This document shows, in pieces, positions 1-7,792 of a stretch of 27,693 nt of DNA. The stretch's first letter is position 1. Each line of letters starts with the position of its first letter. Under the pieces are notes generated by a model. That model was given only the letters and a program-made list of their open reading frames with translations, did not search any database and was not told the origin of the DNA. Position numbers and translations under genes: made by a program. This DNA comes from Oxalobacteraceae bacterium (lineage in GTDB: Bacteria > Pseudomonadota > Gammaproteobacteria > Burkholderiales > Burkholderiaceae_D), in NCBI GenBank assembly GCA_003132085.1, contig PKWO01000559.1, positions 1-27,693 of the forward strand. Reading direction: 5' to 3'.

Positions 1-592
1 CGTTTCGGCCAAAGGCAACACGATACACATCGCCGTTGCCGCTTGGCCGTGGGGCGCCTATTTGGGTGAAGATGGCTTGGCGAAAGGCATTCGCGTCAAA
101 ACCTCGTCTTTTGCCCGCCACCACGTAAACGTCTCGCTGGTGCGCGCCAAGGCCTGCGGTTACTATGTCAATTCGATCTTGGCCAACCAGGAGGCATTAA
201 CCGACGGCTACGATGAAGCCTTGTTGCTGGATACCGAAGGTTATGTATCGGAAGGCTCCGGGGAAAATGTATTTATTGTCAAGAACGGTAAACTATACAC
301 GCCGGACCTGGCGTCCTGCCTGGATGGCATTACCCGCGACGCCGTGCTGACCATGGCCCGCGACTTAGGCATCGAAGTCATTGAAAAACGCATTACCCGC
401 GACGAAATGTATTGCAGCGATGAGGCGTTTTTTACCGGCACAGCGGCCGAAATTACGCCGATCCGCGAACTCGACAATCGCCAAATCGGCGAAGGCAAAC
501 GCGGCCCGATCACCGAAAAATTGCAATCCCTGTTTTTCGATGTGGTTGCCGGAAAAGCACCGCAATATCAACACTGGCTGACCCTGGTTTAG
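1..592 (+). CDS. ilvE: Branched-chain amino acid aminotransferase, 3' part
   Basis: PLP-dependent transaminase of the last step of valine, leucine and isoleucine synthesis; cytosolic. The gene enters from the left edge: the frame is open from base 2, so the TTG at 62 is internal and not the start. Visible fold-type IV family motifs are WPWGAYLG, RHHVNVS, the RAKACGYY segment whose lysine is the expected Schiff-base residue, YVSEGSGEN, LDGITRD and GTAAEITPIRELD. The C-terminus (HWLTLV) is complete. About the first third of the protein is missing. The zinc-finger gene follows 50 bp downstream on the same strand, an arrangement I associate with Burkholderiales. Confidence 0.95.
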   Translation, partial: VSAKGNTIHIAVAAWPWGAYLGEDGLAKGIRVKTSSFARHHVNVSLVRAKACGYYVNSILANQEALTDGYDEALLLDTEGYVSEGSGENVFIVKNGKLYTPDLASCLDGITRDAVLTMARDLGIEVIEKRITRDEMYCSDEAFFTGTAAEITPIRELDNRQIGEGKRGPITEKLQSLFFDVVAGKAPQYQHWLTLV

Positions 593-642
593 CCGGAATT
601 ACACGCGAATTACACCGTCAACTAAAGAGTCTGGAAAGTATC

Positions 643-843
643 ATGAGCGAAGTGAAACAGATGTTGCCGACAGTCGAACTGGGCAACCAGGACCTCCCTG
701 CCTATTGTCCTAACCCGGCGATGCCGTTATGGTCGTCGCACCCGCGCGTCTACCTGGAGATGGACCATCACGGTGAAGCCAAATGCCCCTATTGCGGTAC
801 GCTCTACCGGCTCAAGCCGGGCACGGTGATCAAAAGCCATTAA
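643..843 (+). CDS. zf-CHCC zinc-finger domain protein
   Basis: A 66-residue protein with one zinc-ribbon-like site: C22, H33, C48 and C51, the last two as CPYCG, followed by the LYRLKPG tail. This spacing matches the zf-CHCC family (related to the NDUFS6 subunit of mitochondrial complex I). The bacterial function is not established. ATG start at 643 is preceded by a weak AAAGAGT-type ribosome site. It sits between ilvE and the O-antigen ligase-like gene, whose GTG start lies 1 bp after this stop, so the two are probably co-translated. Confidence 0.88.
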   Translation: MSEVKQMLPTVELGNQDLPAYCPNPAMPLWSSHPRVYLEMDHHGEAKCPYCGTLYRLKPGTVIKSH

Positions 844-844
844 G

Positions 845-2101
845 GTGAAGCTATCGATTGCGACCAGCCGCCTCCGCTTGTTGGAACTAGGACGCTGGTC
901 GGTATTGTTGTGCCTGTTTTCGGTATCGATCAACAAGCCTGCCACCAATATTTTTATCGCCTTGGCCCTGCTCTGCGCTGTGCTGGGCGCGAGGTCGCGC
1001 GAACGCTTGATTGCCGCATGCAAGCAGCCGGTCGTCATCGGCGCCCTGGTATGGTTGCTGGCGCTGACTGCGAGCGCCTTGTATGCCCCTGCGGATTCGG
1101 AAACGTGGTGTGCGCTTGGCCTTGGAAAGGTGTTGGTCTATCCGCTGATTGTCGCCGCGCTGCTGGAAACCCAGCAATGGCGCACCCGCGCAATGCTGGC
1201 TTTCGGGCTGGGGGTATGCATTGTCCTGCTGATCTCCTGGGCTCAATTTATTGGCGTGGTCCCGCAACGCGACATCACGTTAAAGTTCCCCTCCTATCGC
1301 TATACGGTTTTCAAGGATTACACGCAACAAGGGATTGATTGTCTGATACTGGCAGCGATGGCGGCATCTTTTGCCCAGGTTGAATCGGTTCGCCGGCGTA
1401 AAATCATCCTGTGGGCCATCGCCGCGGCGGCCAGCATCAACGTCGTCTTCCTGCTGCAGAGCCGCACGTCTTACCTGATCGTCGTGCCGCTGCTGCTCTT
1501 TTGGGCATGGCGCCTGGCTGGCGGGCGGCACGCGAGTTGGCGCAGCATCGCGGTTGGACTGAGCATATTGGCGGCGTGTGCGGCAGTCGCGTTGATGACG
1601 CCACGCGTCCAGCAGCGTCTGATTCAGGCACAGCAAGATGTTTTATTGTATTCGGACAAGCGCGAAGCAACCCCGATGGGAATTCGTCTCGAGCTATGGA
1701 AACGAACGTTGCCGATCATTGCATCCGCACCGCTGCTAGGACATGGCTTGGGCCAGTGGAAAGCGGTATATGAAGCCGAGGTCAAAGACTTCCCCAACTA
1801 TGATGACTTTAAAATGGGCCATCCGCATCAGGAGGCGATGCTGATTTTGTCGGAGCAAGGAATAGTCGGCTTGGCGCTCTACCTGACCCTGCTTGTATTG
1901 CTGGCCCGTTACATCAGGCGCTTGCCGCCGCCACAGCGGGATTTCTATGCGAGTCTATTATTGATTTACGTCGCCGCGAGCTTGCCGAATTGCCTGTGGG
2001 CCGATTTTTCGCATCGCAATGTATTCATGTTGCTATTGGCATGCATTCCGTTCTTGCCGAAGCAAGACCGCGATCCGCAGGCGCCGACCGCCAACCCATG
2101 A
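845..2101 (+). CDS. O-antigen ligase/polymerase (Wzy/WaaL-type) membrane protein
   Basis: A 418-residue polytopic inner-membrane protein with roughly ten to twelve hydrophobic segments. Near residue 200 an RTSYL stretch, and near 300-345 a GHGLGQWK loop followed by HPHQEAMLILSEQGIVGLALYL (split here: the H-x-E and EQGIVGL parts are diagnostic), fit the Wzy_C loop of O-antigen ligases and polymerases. Such proteins transfer polyprenol-linked glycans to lipid A core or polymerise repeat units in the periplasm; PglL-type pilin oligosaccharyltransferases share this fold, so the exact acceptor is open. GTG start 1 bp after the zinc-finger stop. The stop overlaps the next ATG (ATGA at 2098-2101), implying coupling to the glycosyltransferase. 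Confidence 0.82.
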   Translation: MKLSIATSRLRLLELGRWSVLLCLFSVSINKPATNIFIALALLCAVLGARSRERLIAACKQPVVIGALVWLLALTASALYAPADSETWCALGLGKVLVYPLIVAALLETQQWRTRAMLAFGLGVCIVLLISWAQFIGVVPQRDITLKFPSYRYTVFKDYTQQGIDCLILAAMAASFAQVESVRRRKIILWAIAAAASINVVFLLQSRTSYLIVVPLLLFWAWRLAGGRHASWRSIAVGLSILAACAAVALMTPRVQQRLIQAQQDVLLYSDKREATPMGIRLELWKRTLPIIASAPLLGHGLGQWKAVYEAEVKDFPNYDDFKMGHPHQEAMLILSEQGIVGLALYLTLLVLLARYIRRLPPPQRDFYASLLLIYVAASLPNCLWADFSHRNVFMLLLACIPFLPKQDRDPQAPTANP

Positions 2102-2955
2102 ACCGCGTCGGCGACCAAGTGACGGTGGTTACGGTTACGTATGAAAGTGTCGCGCTGGCTGACGCATTGGCAACGACCCTGCAACGTTTTCAACACGTGA
2201 TCGTGATTGACAACGCCAGCCGGGATGGCACGGCGGACGCCCTTTGCAGCCGCCTTCCGCATGCGCAAATCGTTCGCAATGCGGTAAATACCGGCTTCGG
2301 ATGCGCGAATAACCAGGCGGTGGCGCTGGTCAATACACGTTACGCCCTATTGCTTAACCCGGATTGCGACATTCAGGTCGACGCACTTGAACGCCTGCTC
2401 GACACCGCCGACCGCTATCCGGCAGCCGCCATCGTCGCTCCCCAGGGGTGGCTCTCGCCGGAAACCGTACAGCCATCGTACCGCCAGGCATTTTTCGAGC
2501 ACCGGCCGAAACAAGCGTACCGCATACCGGACGCCACCTGTTCCGCAAAATGGCTGCACGGCTGCTGCCTGCTGGTGCAGGTGGACGCATTCAGGAGATT
2601 TGGCGGATTTGACGAGCGCTTTTTCCTGTTTTACGAAGATGACGATCTTTGCCTGCGAGCATTAAAAGCTGGCTATGACTGCCTGCTTGAACCGCAAGCG
2701 CAGGTCCTTCACATCGGCGGCGCCTCCTCCGCACCGTCATGGCGTACCGACTTCTTCAAACAGTTTCATTTTTTTCGCTCGCGCCGCTTGATCATCGGCA
2801 AGTATCTCGGCAAAGCCGCCGCCTGGCGCTACAGTGCCAAAACTGTGTTGGCGGCACCGCTTGCAGTGGTACTCTATGCACTCTTGTTGCAGCGCAAACA
2901 TGCGTTAAAATGGCTGGCCTGGGGTTGTTCGTCCTGGCTCAGGCCATTTCGTTAA
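2098..2955 (+). CDS. Family 2 glycosyltransferase (WbbL-like)
   Basis: Cytoplasmic GT-A glycosyltransferase of 285 residues. Visible motifs: the N-terminal VTVTY strand, VIDNASRDGT (38-44), NTGFGCANNQA, LLLNPDCDI with the metal-binding acidic motif at 87-91, GCCLLVQVDAFRRFGGFDE, and FLFYEDDDLC with the catalytic acidic cluster at 179-183. These resemble rhamnosyltransferase-type GT2 enzymes of lipopolysaccharide synthesis; the sugar cannot be read from sequence. The frame is open upstream to 1990, but the ATG at 2098 overlaps the stop of the preceding gene and gives the expected family N-terminus, so I chose it. A hydrophobic C-terminal segment (about 235-275) may anchor it to the membrane. 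Confidence 0.88.
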   Translation: MNRVGDQVTVVTVTYESVALADALATTLQRFQHVIVIDNASRDGTADALCSRLPHAQIVRNAVNTGFGCANNQAVALVNTRYALLLNPDCDIQVDALERLLDTADRYPAAAIVAPQGWLSPETVQPSYRQAFFEHRPKQAYRIPDATCSAKWLHGCCLLVQVDAFRRFGGFDERFFLFYEDDDLCLRALKAGYDCLLEPQAQVLHIGGASSAPSWRTDFFKQFHFFRSRRLIIGKYLGKAAAWRYSAKTVLAAPLAVVLYALLLQRKHALKWLAWGCSSWLRPFR

Positions 2956-2976
2956 TCCTCCTTTATCACCGATCAC

Positions 2977-3408
2977 ATGGCTAAAGTACGCAAACTGTTG
3001 GGAACGGCGGAAGATACGGAAGCAGCGTTTTATGACGCGATCGGCCGGGCCGACATCGATGCGTTGATGGTCTTGTGGGCGGACGAGGAAGACATTGTCT
3101 GCATCCATCCGGGAGCATCGCGTTTGATCGGGCACGCTGCCATTCGCGCTTCGTGGGAGGCTATTTTCGAGCGCGGCGGCGTACATATCCGCCCGAGACA
3201 ACTGCGCATCACCCAAAATATGATGACCGCAGTGCACAACATCATTGAAGAAATCAATCAAGCCGACAATGCCCATCAGGAAATACACATCGTCACCACC
3301 AATGTGTATTTGAAAACACCTCAAGGCTGGCGCATTGCCGTTCACCATGCGTCGGTGGCCCCAGGAGTAATGCATGGCGAACAATCCGCCGGCGCCACGC
3401 TGCATTGA
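2977..3408 (+). CDS. NTF2-like / SnoaL-fold protein
   Basis: A 143-residue protein of the nuclear transport factor 2-like cone fold (SnoaL_3/DUF4440 type): the helix EAAFYDAIGRADIDALM, the WADEEDIVCIHPGA strand-turn, the RLIGHAAIRASWEAIF segment, and the final TTNVYLKTPQGWRIAVHHAS hairpin. No catalytic role can be assigned. It starts 21 bp after the glycosyltransferase, and its TGA overlaps the ATG of the hydrolase (TGATG at 3406-3410), so it is very likely translated with the hydrolase. Confidence 0.85.
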   Translation: MAKVRKLLGTAEDTEAAFYDAIGRADIDALMVLWADEEDIVCIHPGASRLIGHAAIRASWEAIFERGGVHIRPRQLRITQNMMTAVHNIIEEINQADNAHQEIHIVTTNVYLKTPQGWRIAVHHASVAPGVMHGEQSAGATLH

Positions 3409-4370
3409 TGAAATCGATAAACTATACCGCGCCGCGCTGGCTGCCCGGCGGCCATTTACAAACGATTTATCCGGCCAAATGCGTTACCGCGCCGGCCGTC
3501 GCCTATCGGCGCGAGCGCTGGGACGCGCCTGACGGCGATTTTATCGACGTCGACTTTATAGACGGCCTCCCGCAGCAACCATTCATCGTCATGTTCCACG
3601 GTTTGGAGGGGTCTTCCGACAGCCACTATGCGCGGGCACTGATGGCGCACATCGCCTCGCTCGGATGGTCGGGCGCGGTTCCGCACTTCCGCGGCTGTTC
3701 CGGCGAATTGAATCGCGCGCCGCGCTTCTATCACTCCGGCGATGCGCAGGAAATTGACTGGATCTTGCGCCGCCTGGCAAATACCCGCAAGAACGACCAA
3801 AGCGGAAAATTCTATGCGACCGGCGTATCCCTCGGCGGCAACGCATTATTGCGTTGGCTGGGCGAATCGCAACATCAAGCGGAGATTGTCGATGGCGCCT
3901 GCGCGATTTCCGCCCCGCTCGATCTGGCGGCCGGCGGCGCTGCACTCTCGCGTGGCTTGAATCTCATCTATACCCATGTGTTTCTGCAAACCCTGAAGCC
4001 CAAGTGCTTGCAAAAACTCACGCAATTCCCCGGTTTGTTCGACCGTGAAAGCATGTTGCGCGCCCGTGATTTGTATGCATTCGACAATGTCGTCACTGCG
4101 CCCTTGCACGGCTATCGGAACACCGACGACTACTGGCATCGCGCAAGCGCCAAGCATGTGCTGTCCGACATTACCGTGCCCACGCTGGTGCTGAACGCGC
4201 GCAACGACCCGTTTCTGCCGAAACATTATCTGCCGAACGACGCCTCGCGCCATGTGACGCTGGAGTATCCGCTGCATGGGGGGCATGTCGGGTTTGCCGC
4301 CGGCGCAATGCCCGGTCACTTGAATTGGCTGCCTGAGCGGATAGTGAATTTTTTGACGGCGGACAAGTAA
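3408..4370 (+). CDS. YheT-family alpha/beta hydrolase
   Basis: A 320-residue alpha/beta-hydrolase of the YheT (ABHD1/3-like) family. Seen: the TAPRWLPGGHLQTIYP start typical of the family, oxyanion-region FHGLEGSSDSHYA (64-76), nucleophile elbow GVSLGGN with Ser141, the acid in NARNDPF (Asp267) and HGGHVGF with His293. Substrate unknown; related proteins act as esterases or lipases. A TTG at 3405 is one codon longer, but the ATG at 3408 overlaps the upstream stop and gives the standard N-terminus. It converges on the metalloprotease gene with 65 bp between; no strong hairpin terminator is visible there. Confidence 0.9.
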   Translation: MKSINYTAPRWLPGGHLQTIYPAKCVTAPAVAYRRERWDAPDGDFIDVDFIDGLPQQPFIVMFHGLEGSSDSHYARALMAHIASLGWSGAVPHFRGCSGELNRAPRFYHSGDAQEIDWILRRLANTRKNDQSGKFYATGVSLGGNALLRWLGESQHQAEIVDGACAISAPLDLAAGGAALSRGLNLIYTHVFLQTLKPKCLQKLTQFPGLFDRESMLRARDLYAFDNVVTAPLHGYRNTDDYWHRASAKHVLSDITVPTLVLNARNDPFLPKHYLPNDASRHVTLEYPLHGGHVGFAAGAMPGHLNWLPERIVNFLTADK

Positions 4371-4435
4371 TCCAGCGTGGCTTGGAACGTTTTTTTCGAA
4401 TAACTCCATGCGCCGGCATGGCCGCAGCCGCATAG

Positions 4436-5956
4436 TCATTTCGACTTCTTTAGCTCCTCCTGCTCATCATTCCATCGGGTCTTGAACTCGCGTTCGCGCG
4501 CGTCGATGACCGCATTATCGTAAAACGACGCATCCGGCGCTTTGCGCGCAAGCGATAGCTGCTCGAGCGCCGACAGCAGGCTGCTGGCCAGCGCGTATGA
4601 CTCGGCGAGCGCCATGTGCTGCAATGCCTGCTTGCCCTCTGCCGCATAGGCCTTGGCCAGGCGATCCTGAATTTGCGGCTCTTGCCGATAAAGCTGAGCC
4701 TGATCGCGCAGGTAGATGACCGCATCGCTGTTGCGGCCTTGCGCCATCAGGCAATCCGCATATTGCCGCGCAATGCCGCGTGAAATGGGAAATTTTTCGC
4801 GTGCAAGCGCTGCCAGCCTGGCCGCTTCGTCCGGATGGCCGGCCGCCAGCGCGATATCGATCTCCAGGCTGTCCAGGATCGATTCATAGGTCGGCTGCAT
4901 TGCATTCGGCGGCAGCGGCACGCCCCGCGCCGCCATTCGCGCCTCTTGCAGCAACTTCTGCGCGTTATCGAACGCCCCCTGCTTGAGCGCGACGAAAGCC
5001 AGGCCGTACTTCGACGGAACCAGTTGCGAACGGGCATTTTGCGCGAGTTGATCGTCAAAAAAAACGGCCGCGTCGCGCAAGCCTTGCGTACTGTCGTCTT
5101 GCAACACACGTAGTCGTGCCCGAATCAATTGAAAATCCAGACTATCGCTATGCTGCCTATAAGGGAGACTGCGGATGCGGGCCTGCATATCGGCGATGCG
5201 TTCGGTAGTCATCGGGTGATTCTGCAAGAATGCCGGCACTTCGCTGTACACACGGGTGGCCCGCTGCATGCGGCCAAAGAATGAAACCATGCCGGAAGTG
5301 TCATAACCAGCAATCGACAATATTTGCAATCCGACGCGGTCGGCCTCGCGCTCGGCATCGCGGCTGAAACTGAGTTGTCGCTGGATCGCCAAACCTTCTC
5401 CCCCCATCATCAGCGCGCCGGCAGCATCCGGACTGGAACGCGAGGCAAGTACCGCCAGCGCCAATGCCGCCAACGGAATCAGCGCGTCCTGGCGTTGCTG
5501 GCTCAGCATGCGCGCAATATGGCGTTGCGCAATGTGGCCGATTTCATGCCCCAGCACGGCGGCCAACTCCGACTCGCTCTGCGCCGCCAGCACCAATGCC
5601 GAATGCACGGCAATGAACCCGCCCGGCAACGCAAATGCGTTCAGCGTTGGATCGCGGACCGCAAAAAATGAAAATTCATAGTTGGCTTCTCCGCGCACCT
5701 CCGGCTTTGCCTCTACCAGGTTATTGCCCAGCATGTTCAAATACTCGAGCAGCGGCGCATCGTCGAGATAGTCCGGGTCGCGCCGAATTTCACGCATGAT
5801 CTCCTCGCCGACTTTGCGTTCCATCAACGGCGTCAGCTCCCCGCGCTCGCTGTCCCCCAATGTCGGCAGGTTTTGGGCGCTTACAGTTGGCGACAACGTG
5901 ACGGGGATTGCGCAAGACAACGCGATCAAGACCGGCAGAAGAGCTCGTCGCACCAT
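4436..5956 (-). CDS. bepA: M48 metalloprotease with TPRs, BepA-like
   Basis: Periplasmic zinc metalloprotease/chaperone. In E. coli BepA (YfgC) acts on outer-membrane proteins such as LptD and works with the Bam machinery. From the ATG at 5956 (506 aa) there is a classic signal peptide ending ...SPTVSA|QN near residue 27. The HEIGH motif (His137, Glu138, His141) and the downstream FSRDAEREADR segment with Glu202 give the three zinc ligands, close to the positions I recall for BepA. The NHPMTTERIADM loop follows, and the C-terminal half (about 270-500) is helical and TPR-like. A TTG three codons upstream (5965) is possible; neither start has a good ribosome site. Divergent from moaC. Confidence 0.88.
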   Translation of the reverse strand: MVRRALLPVLIALSCAIPVTLSPTVSAQNLPTLGDSERGELTPLMERKVGEEIMREIRRDPDYLDDAPLLEYLNMLGNNLVEAKPEVRGEANYEFSFFAVRDPTLNAFALPGGFIAVHSALVLAAQSESELAAVLGHEIGHIAQRHIARMLSQQRQDALIPLAALALAVLASRSSPDAAGALMMGGEGLAIQRQLSFSRDAEREADRVGLQILSIAGYDTSGMVSFFGRMQRATRVYSEVPAFLQNHPMTTERIADMQARIRSLPYRQHSDSLDFQLIRARLRVLQDDSTQGLRDAAVFFDDQLAQNARSQLVPSKYGLAFVALKQGAFDNAQKLLQEARMAARGVPLPPNAMQPTYESILDSLEIDIALAAGHPDEAARLAALAREKFPISRGIARQYADCLMAQGRNSDAVIYLRDQAQLYRQEPQIQDRLAKAYAAEGKQALQHMALAESYALASSLLSALEQLSLARKAPDASFYDNAVIDAREREFKTRWNDEQEELKKSK

Positions 5957-6026
5957 GCTATTCAACTATCATTCGTGACATTTCCATTTGGGTATTTCCA
6001 GAGTGATATGATACCTGCACTCAGTA

Positions 6027-6040
6027 ATCGTTAACGATTC
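6027..6040. promoter_or_regulatory. Perfect 14-bp palindrome between bepA-like gene and moaC
   Basis: AATCGTTAACGATT reads identically on both strands and lies 16 bp upstream of the moaC ATG, inside the 100-bp divergent interval. Size and position suit a dimeric-regulator operator for moaC. No regulator is known to me for this sequence, so the role is inferred. Confidence 0.35.
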
Positions 6041-6056
6041 AGGAAGTTTGTGACCT

Positions 6057-6599
6057 ATGAATACCCCCAAAAAGCAAGATTTTCCACGCGCGGACGACTT
6101 AGTATTGACCCATTTTGATGCCGCAGGTCAAGCGCATATGGTCGACGTCGGAAACAAGCAAGAAACCCGGCGCGTCGCCATTGCCGAAGGTTCGATAACA
6201 ATGCGGCCTGAAACGCTCGCCATTATTGCATCCGGCAGCGCGAAGAAGGGGGACGTGCTTGGCGTCGCCCGCGTCGCCGCGCTGATGGCGGCCAAACGCA
6301 CACCCGACTTGATTCCGCTTTGCCACCCGATTGCATTGACCCGCCTGGCAGTCGACTTTGCGCTGGACACTGCACATTCAAGCGTGATCTGCACGGTCGA
6401 AGCGGAAGCCTTCGGCAAGACCGGCGTCGAAATGGAGGCGCTTACCGCTGTGCAAATCGGCCTGCTCACGATCTACGATATGTGCAAAGCAGTCGACCGC
6501 GGGATGGTAATGACGGATGTGCGTGTATTGGCGAAGCGTGGGGGAAAGTCTGGCGACTGGGTGGCAGAACGCCCGTCTGCACGCGTTGACCAAGAATAA
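6057..6599 (+). CDS. moaC: Cyclic pyranopterin monophosphate synthase
   Basis: MoaC converts the 3',8-cyclo-GTP product of MoaA into cyclic pyranopterin monophosphate in molybdenum cofactor synthesis; cytosolic hexamer. Hallmarks: FDAAGQAHMVDVG near residue 20, the RVAIAEGSI and LGVARVAAL segments, TPDLIPLCHPIALT with the conserved LCHP, EAEAFGKTGVEMEALTAV, and the active-site region YDMCKAVDRGM followed by DVRVLAKRGGKSG. At 180 residues it is slightly longer than the usual ~160, mostly at the C-terminus (DWVAERPSARVDQE). It is not followed by other mo-genes; a 342-bp pilin promoter region comes next. Confidence 0.96.
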   Translation: MNTPKKQDFPRADDLVLTHFDAAGQAHMVDVGNKQETRRVAIAEGSITMRPETLAIIASGSAKKGDVLGVARVAALMAAKRTPDLIPLCHPIALTRLAVDFALDTAHSSVICTVEAEAFGKTGVEMEALTAVQIGLLTIYDMCKAVDRGMVMTDVRVLAKRGGKSGDWVAERPSARVDQE

Positions 6600-6688
6600 G
6601 CTTACCTGCTCGGCAACGGCTATACAAATAAGCACGACCGGTTAGGATGACCAAAAATGGCAACGAGATAGGTATTTACCATCTTGCT

Positions 6689-6720
6689 CGACCAAAATCG
6701 TCACTATGTGACATTTTTTG
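6689..6720 (+). promoter_or_regulatory. Conserved upstream element of pilin copy 1
   Basis: A 32-nt block retained in both pilin copies with only two differences, 147 bp before the -24 box, while the sequence around it has drifted. It contains an inverted repeat GTCAC-TAT-GTGAC (6700-6712) followed by ATTTTTTG. Position and conservation suit an enhancer site for an activator such as PilR, which drives sigma-54 pilin promoters; the identity of the protein is inferred. Confidence 0.45.
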
Positions 6721-6866
6721 GCACAATTCAGTCAACCGATTAAGCGCTCCATTCGTCGTTTCCTTGCGGGAAAAATTCCCTTTGGTCAATAAGACAATGG
6801 CAGTGTGGCGTAATTGACCTCACTCGCACCAGAAAATATTTCCGCGAAGGAATTTTATTTCTACCC

Positions 6867-6881
6867 TGGCACAAAATTTGC
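6867..6881 (+). promoter_or_regulatory. Sigma-54 (RpoN) promoter of first pilin gene
   Basis: TGGCAC-N5-TTGC, an exact match to the -24/-12 consensus core, ending 60 bp before the pilin ATG. RpoN with the PilS/PilR two-component system controls pilA in many proteobacteria; pilS/pilR are not in this window. Confidence 0.85.
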
Positions 6882-6941
6882 GCGTTCCGGCGGGTCAACT
6901 CACCGCTTTGTTTGTCCCATTGTATTTTTATAGGAATTTAA

Positions 6942-7418
6942 ATGAAAATGTCATCTATCCCCCGTAGCAGCAAAACGCTGCAACAAGGCTTTACCCTGAT
7001 TGAATTGATGATTGTCGTCGCCATTATCGGCATTTTGGCTGCCGTTGCGATTCCCGCTTACCAAGACTATACGGTCAAGGCGAAAATACAAGAAGCCGTC
7101 AGCCTGGCCAGCCCAAGCATGACCGCCCTCGGGGTTGCCTGCAGCTCCCAGAGCCCCAGCACGTTGACCAACACCGCGAGTCCTAACTCGCTCGGCCTGC
7201 CTATCGATACAAGCATTGCCGGCACATACACACAAAAAGTCGACACAAGTGGTACCTTCGCTACTACCCTAGTCGTCACTATTACGATGAATGCAATCGG
7301 CACGTCGGTTACAAACGGCCAAACTATCATTTACACTGGCACATGCGGCCCTGCCGGCTTGAAATGGATAGTTGACCCTGCCAGTACCGTTCCCGCCAAA
7401 TATCTTCCAAAGGTCTGA
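6942..7418 (+). CDS. pilA: Type IV major pilin, copy 1
   Basis: Type IVa prepilin of 158 residues: a 16-residue leader ending in Gly16, cleaved by PilD before Phe17, then FTLIELMIVVAIIGILAAVA with the required Glu21 (mature Glu5) and the AIPAYQDYTVKAK helix continuation. The mature protein is 142 residues with only two cysteines, Cys67 and Cys135, presumably the disulfide of the C-terminal domain. The globular part is Ser/Thr-rich, offering O-glycosylation sites. AGGA lies 7 nt before the ATG. It differs from copy 2 at five leader and seven mature positions (T105S, T109N, T132K, P137A, I143A, P146A, V158T). Role in twitching, adhesion or DNA uptake is family knowledge. Confidence 0.95.
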   Translation: MKMSSIPRSSKTLQQGFTLIELMIVVAIIGILAAVAIPAYQDYTVKAKIQEAVSLASPSMTALGVACSSQSPSTLTNTASPNSLGLPIDTSIAGTYTQKVDTSGTFATTLVVTITMNAIGTSVTNGQTIIYTGTCGPAGLKWIVDPASTVPAKYLPKV

Positions 7419-7427
7419 TATAGGATC

Positions 7428-7472
7428 GCAGCAATAAAAAAAGGGGGCTATAAGCCCCTTTTTTATTGCTGC
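7428..7472 (+). terminator. Hairpin terminator after first pilin gene
   Basis: Inverted repeat starting GCAGCAATAAAAAA and ending TTTTTTATTGCTGC, with a GGGG/CCCC core around a short TATAA loop and one bulged base. The T-rich right arm gives intrinsic termination. Arms of about 19-20 nt are unusually long because the A and T tracts and their flanks also pair. Confidence 0.85.
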
Positions 7473-7541
7473 GTTATCAGATATGCAAAACCGGTTCGAG
7501 TGACCAAAAACGGTGGCAAGACAGGTATCAGCTTCAGCCAT

Positions 7542-7573
7542 CGACCAAAATCGTCACCATGTTACATTTTTTG
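7542..7573 (+). promoter_or_regulatory. Conserved upstream element of pilin copy 2
   Basis: Counterpart of 6689-6720 with two substitutions, one of which breaks an arm of the GTCAC/GTGAC inverted repeat (GTTAC here). It is 144 bp before the -24 box. Candidate PilR-type enhancer, inferred from conservation. Confidence 0.45.
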
Positions 7574-7716
7574 ACATGAGTCAGCCAGCCGAGTAAGCTT
7601 TCCCTAATCGCCCCTCTACTCGCTAAAAAGACTTTTGGTGGATAACGCCGCGGTGACGCGATAATTTACTTCGATTGCAGCAGAAAATTTGCCAACCAAA
7701 AATTTGCCGCCACGCT

Positions 7717-7731
7717 TGGCGCAGAAATTGC
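7717..7731 (+). promoter_or_regulatory. Sigma-54 (RpoN) promoter of second pilin gene
   Basis: TGGCGC-N5-TTGC, the -24/-12 pattern with one change from the first copy (TGGCAC to TGGCGC), ending 61 bp before the ATG. The GG and GC dinucleotides essential for RpoN recognition are intact. Confidence 0.8.
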
Positions 7732-7792
7732 GTGCTAAGCGTTGCCGCATCGCAGAACTGTTTGTCCCATTGTATTTTTATAGGAGCTTGAA

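Larger units (their letters stand above)
6621..7472 (+). repeat. Tandem duplication, copy 1 (pilin transcription unit)
   Basis: This segment and 7482-8315 are diverged direct copies of one transcription unit, offset by about 851 bp. Corresponding parts: ACCGGTT...TGACCAAAAA near the left end, a 32-nt upstream element (6689-6720 versus 7542-7573, 2 mismatches), a sigma-54 promoter, an identical 27-nt leader (6909-6935 versus 7759-7785), the pilin gene, and a GCAGCAATAAAAAA-containing hairpin. Coding parts are far more similar than the spacer between enhancer and promoter. Boundaries are approximate. The 342 bp before the gene (6600-6941) hold no other gene that I can support. Confidence 0.85.

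Noticed and set aside
3846..4439. Minus-strand open frame of 197 codons over the YheT-like gene
   Set aside because: Antisense to a gene with intact catalytic triad; translation not protein-like.
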